Assembly: GCA_902702965.1 (NCBI GenBank) | Contig: CACRXP010000012.1 | Location: 2,017,780 to 2,081,779, forward strand | Length of the DNA: 64,000 nucleotides | Origin: Spirometra erinaceieuropaei | Lineage: Eukaryota > Platyhelminthes > Cestoda > Diphyllobothriidea > Diphyllobothriidae | Direction: 5' to 3' | Shown: in pieces, positions 52,219-63,595 of the stretch | Layout: every line of letters starts with the position of its first letter | Position numbering within the stretch: position 1 is the first letter of the stretch | Translations under genes and position numbers: made by a program | The notes under the pieces: generated by a model | What the model was told of the DNA's origin: nothing | What the model saw: only the letters and a program-made list of their open reading frames with translations | Database searches by the model: none

Positions 52219-52394
52219 GGGTTTTTGAATCTATTGCTGGTATCGATTGGGGGAAGGCAATAACAGGGTAGTGATCATGACGATGGAAGATACTTTCAAG
52301 TGCGGTGGGTTTTTGAATCTATTGCTGGTATCGATGGGGGGAAGGCAATAACAGGGTAGTGGTCATGACGATGGAAGATATTTTCAAGTGCGGT
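52219..52394 (+). repeat. Tandem 88-bp duplication at the LINE 5' end
   Basis: Units 52219-52306 and 52307-52394 (GGGTTTTTGAATCTATTGCT .. TTTCAAGTGCGGT) differ at only a few bases. Repeated 5' monomers act as promoters in some LINEs. Confidence 0.9.
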
Positions 52395-53145
52395 GGACGA
52401 GTTTCGGTAAATCAAGAAAATTATCAGTCGGTTCATCATATCATTTCATGCGTTGCTCATTACCAACCCGACTTGATATGTTTGACAGAAGCATGGTTAA
52501 ATGCGCAGATAAAAGATGCGGAAGTTATGCTAGATGGTTTCCAGATTCTCCGAATGGACCGAAACGAACGAAGGGGTGGGGGGATTGCGGTATTTATTCG
52601 AGATGGCATCGACTACGTCAGAGTTGAGCCTTCCCCATTTAGGCACATTGATTGTGAAATACTCAGTTGGTACTTGAAAGTGCCAAACCATCCAAGCCTC
52701 CATATGGCCATGGTTTACAGACCGCCAAGCCAGCGGACGGATGCGGCCGATGCACTCATCACCGAGATAAAAGACATTTGACGAAGCAAACACATAATGC
52801 TACTTAATGACTTGTCCAGACATCAAGTGGGATTTGATGCATTGCACGCGAGCAGAAAACTCCTTCGAAAAGAAATTAAATTCAACTGATCACAAATGAG
52901 TTCCTCACCCAACATGTTAAAGTGGACACTCGATTCAGAGATTGACAGCAGTCCAGTTGTTTGGACCTCATCATCACTAGGGATGATAGTTGCATTCTCG
53001 GATTGGAATCGCACACGCCCCTTGGCCGAAGTGACCACTGCGTTCTTGTTTGGGAGTATAGTCATTTTTCTGTACCCGAAATTCGAGCTGCTGAGGAAAG
53101 AAATGTATGGAAAGGGGATTATCCCCGAATGAAAAATCTGCTATA
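52359..53145 (+). pseudogene. LINE AP-like endonuclease domain
   Basis: DLICLTEAWLNAQIKDAEVM is the catalytic Glu (TE) region. RRGGGIAVFIRDG and HMAMVYRPPS follow in the 52359-52781 frame. LLNDLSRH replaces the usual GDFN. After frameshifts, TRDDSCILG.. and GRSDHCVLVWEYSHF give the SDH catalytic motif in the 52961-53146 frame. Confidence 0.87.
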
Positions 53146-53164
53146 GTAGGTGAACTGTAATGCA

Positions 53165-54975
53165 GCACAAGGACCTGACCCAGAAAGCGATTGGCTCTTC
53201 TTCAAGAACATAATACAGCACTTAGTAGAGAGCTTTTGCTCCCTGAATAGGAAGCTGCGCACTTCCCGAACAGAGTGGGGGATGTCAGAAATAGAGAAAA
53301 ACCTTCAATTGAAACAGAAACTTTGGAAAAAGTACGACAGATGTCAACACCCAGAACATTTCGCGGACTTCAACAAACAGAGAAATGTATGTTAGAACCT
53401 GTTGAGGAGGGAACGGGCAGAATTTGAATCAAAACTTCTAAAAAATATCCCGGAAAATTCCAAAAAATTTTTTGGATACGTGAATAAGGCGAAACGCAAC
53501 CGGGACTGCATTCCCTGCCTAAAAGATCGCCGGGGAAATACGTTGTCTGACAATTCAGATAAGGCGAACATCTTGTTCGATTTCTTCACGTCCGTGTATA
53601 CCGAGGAGCCGACTTTTGATGAAAGCGTTTACCCCCCAATCGTCAAATTAAACAATACAATTAGCACGGTGGACTTCACAACAGACACGGTAAGGAAAAC
53701 TTTGAGTCAACTGCAGCCCACTAAATCCCCTTATCCGGACGGCGCGTTCGCAAAAGTTCTGAATGAACTCCCAGACCAACTGGCCTCTCCGTTATCTTCA
53801 GAACTTCGATGGAGACCGGGGCTTTGCCTACCGACTGGAAGAAAGCAAATGTAAGCCCCATATATAAAGGTGGAGAGAAAACAGCCTCAAATAGTTTCAG
53901 ACCAGTGGGTCTCACAAACATCTATTGCAAACTAATGGAAAAGGTAATAAAAACGGAGCTGATGAGGCATCTTAAAGAAAACAGCTTGCTCACTTTGCAT
54001 CAGCAAGGATTTTGAAGTGGTCGATCCAGTCTCACTAACCTGCTATTATCCATGGAGAGCTGGACGAAATCAATCGACATGGGCTTATCAGTCGACGCCG
54101 TGTACATTGACTTCAGAAGGACTTCTGACAGTGTTCCACACAGACGACTTATATTTAAACTATGTCAAGTGGGTTTGAATGGCAATCTGTTGAATTGCTT
54201 AGCCGATTATCTTACGGGCGGGTCTCAGCGTGTGTGTATCGGAAACGCTAAATCGGAATGGGCATCCGTCCACAGTGGCCTTACGCAGGGGAGCGTTTTG
54301 GGTCCAATTCTGTTCTTTATATATGTGAACGACTGCCTGGACTGTCTGAACTGCGAGCGCGTAATGTTTGTCGATGATCTGAAATTGTGCAAATCAATAG
54401 AGAAGCCGGAAGACTCTGTACAGTTACAAGACAATCTGAATCGCTTGCAACGATGTTGTGATGAGTGGTGTCTTAACCTCAATCGTAACAAATGCCAACT
54501 TATCCGATTACGTTCGAGTAACAGGAGGCCGTTGAGATTTGAATCTCAGTACTTTATAGGAGGTCACCAACTCGAATCTGTCAACCAGTTAAGAGACCTC
54601 GGTGTGTGGATGACATCAACTCTCAAACTATCGTCTCACTGCGCCAAGGTATCAAAGAAAGCTACCGGTATCCTAGGCACGATTAGGAGATGCTTCCTCA
54701 ATTTTTACGAAGCAGTATTTGAAGAGTATTTGAAGCATACGTTCGACCAATGTTGGACTATTGTATTCAGGCATGGTGTCCCTGGACGAAGAAAGATTAT
54801 ACCCTAATGGAGAACGTACAACGAAGAGCGACCAAGCTAGTCGGCGGATTAAGTAGCTTGCCTTATGAAAGACGGCAGGAAAAGCTAAATATATTTCCTC
54901 TCTCTTATAGACAATACAGAGAGGATATAATAATGGCCGGTGAGAAGCTTCAGTCTGGACGTTTTTGTGCGTAGC
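53165..54975 (+). pseudogene. LINE reverse transcriptase domain
   Basis: The 53402-53854 frame gives NSKKFFGYVNKAKRNRDCIP and LQPTKSPYPDGAFAKVL (the KSPG.D region, with P.D). The next frame gives ALPTDWKKANVSPIYKGGEK and SFRPVGLTNIYCKLMEKVI. After a stop at 54013-54015, 54052-54807 gives SVDAVYIDFRRTSDSVPHRR (motif A), LTQGSVLGPILFFIYVNDCL (motif B) and VMFVDDLKLCKSI (VDD, motif C). 54750-54974 ends with LDYCIQAWCPWTKKDYTLME and NVQRRATKLV, the usual tail of these LINEs. Confidence 0.92.
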
Positions 54976-55017
54976 ATCATCGATTGGCCACCTAAACTTT
55001 GCAGAAGGCGTCACTGA

Positions 55018-57245
55018 ATCGTTTCCTTAAAGTTTAGTGTATGCTCAAGGCCATGTGTTATCTTGCAAACCAGGATAAGATCACCTCTCTGTTGCCTGTA
55101 ACACAGAGAGATTAAATTAGGGCAGATCAGCCTCTCCAGGTTTGCTGCGCGGCGTTGTACTTCTTTGAGACATGTATGGTCCTTTGATAGTCGTGGTCGC
55201 CACGCTTGTATGCCATTTTTTAGATAAGACCGAACAAATGTGCCGGAAACTCTTCTAAAAAGGGTTTTATCAAAAGTTACAAAAGTCCATTAGAGCGCAT
55301 GCAGTGCCCCAATGGCGCTTTTTCCAGCCTTAGTGAACTGCAGTGCTGGTGTCATGTTACTCTCTACCCAAACACCGAGATCCTTCTGCGAAGATTCTGC
55401 GGGACAAGTAATGCCTTTCAGGTGCTATACACTCGTACTGCCATTTGAATGAGCATTGGTTTGTCGCGAATGAAGGACGACACACATCCGCACACTAAAA
55501 TCCAGAAGCCAATTCTAAGGCCACGTTTGCCATCGGTGCGGGTTATTTTGAAGGGCTTTCTGGTCATTCGGGCCTCTAATGGCTTGTCAGAGCTTAACGT
55601 TGTGGGCAAACATTATTTTACCGCAGTTGCGTTCTTGAAGGCTGTCAGTAACATAAAAGATGGAGAGTAATGGTCCGAGAGCTGAGCCCTAAGGCACACA
55701 ACTAGTCCCGTTCACCCAGTCGGACATATCATCTCCGATGCAGGCATGCAGTTTTCGACCAATCAGAAACATCCGTATCCACCTCAGAAGATCTTCCTAA
55801 ATGCGGAGATCGCTCAGTTTATTAATAAGGCGTCCGTGCGGGACAGCGTCGAATGTTTTCGGAAATCGATATACGTGGCATTGACCTCGAAGCCCTCTTC
55901 TAAAGTCCTGGTCCAGACCTCGAGGAAACTTAGCGGATTTAAGAGGCAGGAAAGTCTTCTCCGGAAGATTTTCTGAGACGTTGTTTTCTCCACAAAATTA
56001 CTGTATAGCACGCTTTACTAGAGCTTCCATCGTTTCGCATAAAAGGCAAGTCAAGCAAATAGGCTTGAAGCTGCTTTTTGCCATTCTGCTACCTTCCTTA
56101 TGTGAGGGAACGAGGTTGGCTGTCTTTCACTGACTGACAATGCAAAGTAAGTTGAAAGAGGCTTTGCCAGCTCCGTTTATAGTTTCTTAAGTATCACCTC
56201 AGGAATTTGTCGAGTCCAGGAGACTTGTATGGCTTAATTTGACTGAGGACGCGTCCTAATTCTTCAACGGAAAAGCCAACGGTTTCAATGGCGGCGGTGT
56301 CTTGGTCCATTTGAAACTCCCGATTGTCTTCAGAGGACTCTACCTTGAAAATCTATCGAAGAAATCCAAGACGGTAATTGTACTTTCTGAGGTCCCTCTA
56401 CTACTATCCATTAGACACATCGTTTGGTCCCTGTGTTTTTCCCTACTGCGGACATACCCACGAAACTTAATGGGACATAGAATGGATTCTGCCGTCAGTC
56501 AGTGCTCGAAACAAGTTCTAATAACCCGTGTTTGTTTGCGGAATTTATTACGTTGCTCCTAGTATTCGGGGGATTTTGTGGGATTTTGGAGCTGCACGTA
56601 CCTTTCCACAGCCTCTGTTTCTACTTCATGATCTTATTTGCTACTACAGTGGCCCCATGAGGTCGCGCACATGGATTCATTATTTTAATAAGACAATGGG
56701 ATTCAATTCGACGCCTTATAATCCCGCGAATGTACTGTCAGAAGTCTTCTGAATCTTCCATGTTGACTGACCAGGGTTCCTCTAGGACAGCACGTTTCAA
56801 TGCGTTAAAATCACCTTTCCGAATATTTCTGCGCCTCTTGATTTGTGGTTGTGGGTTTGATAGGAGACAGCATACGCAAGCAAGAACAATATGGTCACTT
56901 AAACGGAGTGGAAGTTTTACATTCACTTCCCCTATGACTCTTCCTTCCTTACGCAAAACGAGATCTAAACTGTTAGACCGTTGTTCTTTTCTCAGTCTCG
57001 TTCCGAATTTCATGTGTTGAATGAGGCATACGTCTAGAGAAAATTCTAGTAGCTTGTGGTCGGATGGAGTGGATGGGACACTTGTTATGGAAATTTTCCT
57101 GAAGTGCTAAAGTCGCCCAGAAGTAGTAAGTCCTCCTGCTTACATAGCAACCCCAGTGCACCAAGTCTCTCTATTTCGGCGCTTTCATTGGAGCAGGGAG
57201 GCCAATAGACAACGCATAGGTGAAGTGCCGGCATTTATTTGATGC
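55018..57245 (-). mobile_element. Second CR1/Jockey-like LINE, opposite strand
   Basis: On the minus strand LLLLGDFSTSG (about 57110), LSDHIVLACVCCL (SDH endonuclease motif, about 56915) and NIRKGDFNALKRAV are recognised. So are WTRTLEEGFEVNATYIDFRK (RT motif A, about 55900) and a tail LISLCYRQQRGDLILVCKIT near 55090. It is a relative of the plus-strand copy; the two 3' ends meet at about 55015. Heavily mutated. Confidence 0.8.
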
Positions 57246-57299
57246 TAATTTCGCATGAAATTATTTCAAACTTTCGCGGTAGCACATCGGATTAGAGAA

Positions 57300-59230
57300 A
57301 GAGAGAGAGGAATGCCTTATTTTGAAAATAACATTCAAAACTTTCAGCAATGTTTACCAATTGTTATCAATAAATTGTTATTAATAAACTAAATGCTACC
57401 TTCACAGACAAGGAATGCATTTCAACTAGTACTTGCATTATTGTCACTGCGTAAGACTTCACAAAGAACATCTGCTTTCTCAACCCACAGGAGTTTTAGG
57501 ACATAAAACCAATGTCTGCTCATATAAGATGCGTTTGTATATGTATGATAAAAACACTTTTTCGCCAAGTAATCTGAAAACATTCAACATACAAAGACAG
57601 ATCAGTATTAAGTAAAGTTGGAGCTTTCTAAAAAGGAAAACGGCAAATATAGGAATGAATTTTAATTATGGATAAGCAAATAAGTAAGAAATGTAACCAC
57701 GGATTTCGGAGATTTGGCAGTAAACCTGTCGCCTTATTGACAGTTCTATACTTCACTGATATTAACTACCTTGTGGGAATAGATCAAATATTCATAGGCG
57801 CATTTGTTAATGACACGCTTATAGGAAGTCTGTCAGAGCCAAAAAGCGCAGAACGAACTTTGGGTCTATGGAATTCCAATAACCATGTCCAGCCCCTCTC
57901 AAGCTGAGCAGAAAGTTTCCGTTACCAGTAATATGCTACTTAGAGCCACAGCCTTAAGAAAGTGATCCAGGAAATTCTACCATTGTTTACCTTTCAGGAA
58001 TGCTAATGGGCGACCTGAATGTCACGGTATTTTGTTTGGCAATTCTTTGTAATGCACAATATCTTTGAAGACACCGTTGAAAAACGGACAAGTAATGATG
58101 CGGATAGAGCGAAACATGCTACTAAGTTGGCGGCAGTAGCAAGAAATTTGAACGTTAAACAGGGACGCAATCACTGAGGGCAAAAGAACGAGATGCGATA
58201 ACGAGCATCCTCGTTTGCATAAGGGAGGTATTCTAACTATTCGATAGGCACTTCTGAAGTAAATGAACGCCACGTTTTAGTATCAGTATCATTTTATTAA
58301 GGGGAATATAGGCAAGCGCCTTTGAACTCCCTATTGGTTACAAGTCGTCGGAGAAAAACATGGATAAATGGGAAGGTGAAAAAGGGATTTTGTACATACT
58401 CGCGGACAGCTGACAACTAGTCGAAAAAGAGTAATCATTAACGGTTACTTACTAATTACAAGTAGTATAAGCACGTTTAAATGTCACTGATGTGCCCGTC
58501 AGAATCAAGTCGTCAGGAAATCCGTTTCAGGTTCTGACAACACGCGGTGATAAGTAATCAGAAAAGCGACTGTGAGGCTGCTGACTGGGCTCGATAGAGA
58601 GCTCCAAGGCATAACGGGACGAATGAGTACCGCAAAAGTGGTCGGTGAGCGCCCTTCTACCACCGATAAGTAATATCGACGCACATCAATGACTGGCCAT
58701 CTCTGTGTCAGTAATTTGTTATGGACACATAATCCCGCTTACTCCATGCTCGCTAGATGTACATTAAAATTCTCAGGTCTAGTCGTATCATGACTAATGT
58801 AGATTAATGTTCAACAAGTCAGCATTTACACAACAATATTCTCAGGCCTTTCTGGATTCCTCTCTGCATACTGCCTAGACGTCAGCGATCATTTTTGGAG
58901 AAGAGCGTCATGCTTTAATTCCGTACCCCCGATGCGAACGGATAAAAGTCAAGTGTAATTATTCAAGTAGTTCCTTGTCTGCGTGTCAGAATGACTTTTT
59001 CCCGGCTACAACAATGTCAGTTTCCCTCTACGTCTGCCCTGACACAACAAGAAGAGGACTTCAGAGAAAACGCAATGCTACCTCCGAGATCATTTTGTTC
59101 AGCGGCATTTCTCAAACACCCTTTATCAAGACATTAATCAAGAGAGTCGCCGCTGCCACCAACCCTCAGTTTTATAAAATGGAGTACGGCGCCTATTAGT
59201 CGTCACCTTGAGACAATTCAGAAAAGGAAG
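57300..59230. other. AT-rich; only a SINE-type arm near 58.6 kb
   Basis: 58590-58665 carries CTCCAAGGCATAACGGGACG and GGTCGGTGAGCGCCCTTCTACC, the arm seen at 27.1 kb. The rest has no recognised feature. Confidence 0.5.
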
Positions 59231-59232
59231 GA

Positions 59233-59274
59233 TGGCAAACACGTGTTTTCGGAAAGTCTTCGTTGGGTCAATAC
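59233..59274 (-). ncRNA. Hammerhead-like motif, type C (core mutated)
   Basis: CCAACGA for CTGACGA, AGACTTTCC, GAA, AAC-ACGT-GTT hairpin, T, GCC. Helix III intact. Confidence 0.4.
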
Positions 59275-59860
59275 AGTTACATGGAGGAATGAAAATAAAC
59301 AAAATTAACGGTGTTTATAGGTGTCTCAAGGGCCATTAAGGCATTAACACGCATCTTCCCCACATCGTCCGCATGACAAGATCGGCGGGTTTTGGTCCTC
59401 AGAGCTAGGGGAGGGAAGTAAGACAGTCTTTGAGTGATGTTTTTGGCTTGAGTACACGGAGCACCCATCACTGTAATTAGGAATTTCAGACGGCATGTCG
59501 TCATCACTTGGGGTTGGCGTTGGCCACGGCAGAGAGAGCGCTTGTGTCAGGGTTTTCTGACAGCATAACACCGGATTCGCTAGCCGTATAGCTACTGCCT
59601 TGGCCGTTGCTAGCATCCTTTGGCGTAGGCCTTTAAAGAAAGCATGTTGGTGTCTGGTAAACAATCTGAAATGCTTCCTTGGCATCGACTCGGTGATTCG
59701 TATCGACTAAACGTGCGAGAATGGAACTCGAAATCGATAGGGTCTCACCTCTGTCTAGCCAGGCCGGCATATGTTCACGCACCCTCTTTACCAGGCGTCC
59801 AGTTGTACGGCCAATGTATCCGGCTCCACAGGAGCAAGCGAATGAGTAAATGCACATTTA
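59240..59860 (-). pseudogene. PLE GIY-YIG endonuclease plus 3' end (inverted)
   Basis: MCIYSFACSCGAGYIGRTTG RLVKRVREHMPAWL, SISSSILARLVDTNHRVD (59633-59857 frame), then after a frameshift FFKGLRQRMLATAKAVAIRL ANPVLCCQ (59344-59685 frame). It closely resembles the 6.06-6.43 kb domain. The 3' flank down to 59240 contains the block repeated at 3.98-4.19 kb and a decayed type C hammerhead (59233-59274). Confidence 0.88.
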
Positions 59861-60039
59861 TGTGGCCTCCAATGGTAGTCTGTCTCTGCCTCCCAAACGT
59901 AGGAGGAGAGAGACTGACATTTAAAGACAATATGAGTGCAGGCAGAATTAAAGGGATGGAGGCCAGATGGACTCGGCTCCTATGAAGCGTCCAGCCAGTA
60001 TAACCTTAGACCGTCCTTCCGAACAATCCGGAACGGTAC

Positions 60040-60685
60040 GTGCATAACTATTCTTCAGTACGTCTTGAAAAAGCTCTCCTAAAGGTACTAGCTCCTGGTC
60101 CTAAGTTTTGTATTGAACGGCGGATGCCGAAACAGTTAGAGCTAGAAATCGAATTTGAGAGTCTCTTCAGTGAGTCTGCAGAGCTAAAACCTACCGGGGC
60201 TAGAGAAGTTGATTGTCTTAAGTCGAGTCTGGTTAACTGCTGCCAACACTATCTAAGGAAGGCTCCGCGAAACAAGGGTCCCTTGACAGTGGACCATACC
60301 AATAGCCTTAGGTAACTTCGTAAAAACAAAAACATTGTGCTAACCAGAGCGGATAAAGATTCAGGAGAAGTGGTAATAGATAGGACAGATTATGTGGCGA
60401 AACTAGAGAAAATACCGTCGGATAGTTCCAAGTTTTCAAAATCCGAAAAAGATAAGGATTGCACGGAGGTTGTCGAGTGTCAGTTGACGACTATTCACAA
60501 AGATCTCTGTAAAGAAGGCCATTTGTCTAGCAAAGACTATGAACGACTGAGGTCGGTGGGCTCGACAGTACCAAGAATGTACAGTCTGTCTGAAAGCACG
60601 CGTTGTCGCAAGCCGGAAGAAGGTATGCATTTTAGTAAATTCAAACAACAGTACAGAAAAGTTCAGGTGGACAAGAAAGTTTAAA
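60040..60685 (+). pseudogene. PLE N-terminal region (before the RT palm)
   Basis: KALLKVLAPGPKFCIERRMP and ELEIEFESLF, then after a stop LRKNKNIVLTRADKDSGEVV IDRTDYVAKLEKIPSD and ..KFSKSEKD. The pattern L.K...IV.TRADKG...V..D...Y......L.D..KF is the PLE-specific N-terminal RT extension. Truncated before motif A. It lies 5' to 3' directly away from the inverted GIY-YIG piece. Confidence 0.83.
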
Positions 60686-60851
60686 GTGAAAGATCGAAAA
60701 TGTACATGAACCTACAGACTTTCTTTCTGTCAAATCTTATCATTCAGTCACTGACGAAAATCGCGATTAGCAAACTTCTGAAAAATAACGATCTAATTTA
60801 TTTCACCTCCCCTATGCACACAGCGTGCAATTGGCCTGTCACGAAGCCCTA

Positions 60852-61370
60852 TATTTAAACCAGTAGGTCACGTAATACCCCGACCCATCGAATAATACTG
60901 GGGAACTGACCGTGTGGAACACCCTCGGAGGCCTTTGAGAAGACGATGTAAATGAAGTCCATTCTAGGATTGACACTGTCGAGAATCATGATAATCACTC
61001 GTGTGGACGACCAGGCCACCAACGAATTCATGGTAGCCGTTTCGACAAACATTTCCATCTTTTTTCAAATACACGCATGTTATGCTCATCGGCGTTTAGT
61101 TATTAATTCTTGTTTAAGAATTTCAACTGGCAGGAAGGGTTTTTCGATCAGGTGATGGTTTGAAAATAACTGAAAGCGTCTAGAGTGCTCGTAAGCATGC
61201 TCCTTCTGTACTTTTTCTGGTATTTGGTCTGAACCTAGAGACTTGAATTCGGTAGGTGTAAGCGCTTCCTTATTGTCGGCTTCTTCAATGACTGTGTCAT
61301 TTCTACGAGTGGGAAAGTCTAATAGATCAAATTTGCTTAATTGGTGACGAAAGACGTGAAACATGACTTA
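60852..61370 (-). pseudogene. CR1/Jockey-like LINE RT fragment
   Basis: EALTPTEFKSLGSDQIPEKV, then FSNHHLIEKPFLPVEILKQE and MDFIYIVFSKASEGVPHGQF PSIIRWVGV, matching ..LGPD.IP.., and motif A V.Y.DF.KAFD.VPH..L...L...G. Stops and substitutions of catalytic Asp (IVFSK) show decay. Confidence 0.72.
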
Positions 61371-63595
61371 TGTATCCACTGCTACGGTCATTTTTAATAC
61401 TGCTCTGACTTCTGCAAATTCCGAATACTGCGATATCGACAAATCGTTGACAAACCGTCATAAATGAAATCACACTACTTATTAAACGATATTTAGTTGT
61501 AAACTTCACTAAAGCACCATTACTGGACGGTACTTTATGTCTACTTTCATACTTACTATGTTTTTGGTATGCGAAGACATTCTATACATCTAGAAACGAA
61601 ATTTACTAAATTAGAGCCATTTCTGACGCTTTCGAGATATTTCGCTTTTCGAAATAAATGGGCATTTCTAAACAACGCAACACTGCTTTTAATATTTCCT
61701 TTGTTTTTAAATCTTTTAAACTTGTACTTATTTAACACAGACATTGGACTCATTAAATGGTGTCAGGTTGCGTGTGATTGGCAATCATTCGTAAATTTCG
61801 ACACATTTTATGAGTTAGGTCACTAACTCTATTGTCTGTTTCGTTACCGATGTACCACAGGTGACCTGCGTCAGGAAATAGGTCCTAATTAATGAAAATA
61901 AACGAAAAAAATAAATTTAAAACTAGTCCGCATCCATCCACCAAAACACCGAACTAGTGATGATCGACCCCTAGTTAAATGGAAACGCAAGATAAGTATT
62001 GTAGGTATTATTCCACTGATAAGGAAGAACAGTTTTAAGGAAAAGTGCATATTTTGAAGGCGAGAAAATTGGGTCACATGAGGAGACTCAAATTCTAGAC
62101 TTCCCTAGTGCATTTCCTTGCAAAAAAACTAAGTAAGCAAAACCACATAAGCTCATTAATGCTTATAAAATTATTTTTACATGCGTTTTCATTAAATACT
62201 CTGACACTAAGTCAAATGCGTCATTTTTGATCATGTGTTTCAGGATCTTGTCGCGCAAAATCAATGTACTTTTGCGTTTCCGTATCGTTCAATATGCGGA
62301 TAGAAAAGCCTAATAGGATTTTGGATTTCCCACGACGCCTAATAAAGCTTACGTCTACTACTTTTTCCGTGACCTGTCGAAAACAAGTTATGCCTTCTCC
62401 CATCTTTAGTGTAGTTCCTTGAAAAAAGCAGCCGCTGCTTAGTTGCTGCACATGTCTCTCCGAATTTTGCGTCATACGCCCATGATGGCTTGTTTTTGGA
62501 CTCTGCTGGCGGCACCAAAGTCGCATAAAATAACGTATTTTACTAGTGTGCCAGCAGGTACTTATACTTTAAACAAGCTCTTGTCAATTCATTACGTAGC
62601 AGCGAACTGCAGGTATATAATGGCGAACAAACACTGGACCAGGACCTACAGGACGGAAGAATCTCAGACAAAAGTTCCTAGAAAGCCGAGGGTTAAGTTT
62701 TAGTAGTACCTGTGACATCCCCGATGTTAATTTCTATTCTTGTCCTTCCTTTTGCTACTAACCGTTTGTTAGTAACCAGACTTTACTCATACCATCCTGT
62801 GTTTGTCTCTGCATACCTATTCGTCGGTTCTCGTCATTCTTTGTTCATTGTTCTTTGTCGATTGTCTGTTGCTCTTTGTTGCCGCTCGCTTATAAACCGA
62901 CCACCACACTTTGGCGTCATTCGCTGACTGCTCGTCTTATCACCTCGAATGTACGTCCACTTTTCAATTTATTTCCCGCCTTATTAACTCTATTGTGCTC
63001 CGCTAATCTTACTGTTTATTGCTATAGAACCACAAAGAATAGCCGAGTTCCCCCGACTGTCTTCTGACATAGCTTTGACCTCGGGTGCGTCTATTCCGGT
63101 GAATAAAGCAGCACTGAATCTAGAAAATTCTAAACAATACCAACAGTACCCTCTTATCAAGTGGAACTTATCGCGGAATCCTCCACTATCAGCTCAATCA
63201 CCGTGCCCACTACCGATCTCCATAGAGCCCTTTCCAAGGCGATCATCAAGAATGTGCACACCGGTAGTGCGATCTTGTGGTAGCCTGCTTTCGTGATCGC
63301 TGACGCGGCCTTCGGTCCCCCCAACACACCAAGTCTATCGACTGCTGCCGCCACGCGTGACTGGGCACTGGCGTAGCGAGAGTTTGACTCCCAATCAAAG
63401 TTGCCCCCTTCGCTGATTGGCCGCAGACGAGCAAAGCCCAGAGGCAGGCACGCACGACACCAAGACTAACAACCGCAACTGCTAGCATAAGGCTCATGAC
63501 AACGATTACCGTCACTGACTTCTGAGCTGCTTTACAATCTCTTTCAGCCCTGGAGGCTGTTTAATTAAGTCTCCATTCTGAAACCTAGCGTCATC
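61371..63595. other. AT-rich tract then unassigned sequence
   Basis: No domain-bearing ORF or family repeat recognised. Confidence 0.4.

Larger units (their letters stand above)
52219..55015 (+). mobile_element. CR1/Jockey-like LINE, long but frameshifted
   Basis: A 5' region with an 88-bp tandem duplication, an AP-endonuclease domain, a reverse transcriptase and a C-terminal tail ending near 54975. Multiple stops and frameshifts mean it is inactive. The clade is inferred from the RT pattern only. Confidence 0.85.

Noticed and set aside
53721..53921. ORFs antisense to the LINE RT
   Set aside because: Shadows of the RT frame on the opposite strand.
63157..63515. Overlapping minus-strand ORFs near 63.2-63.5 kb
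   Set aside because: Ala/Val-rich frames without motifs; a faint LINE-like look could not be supported.
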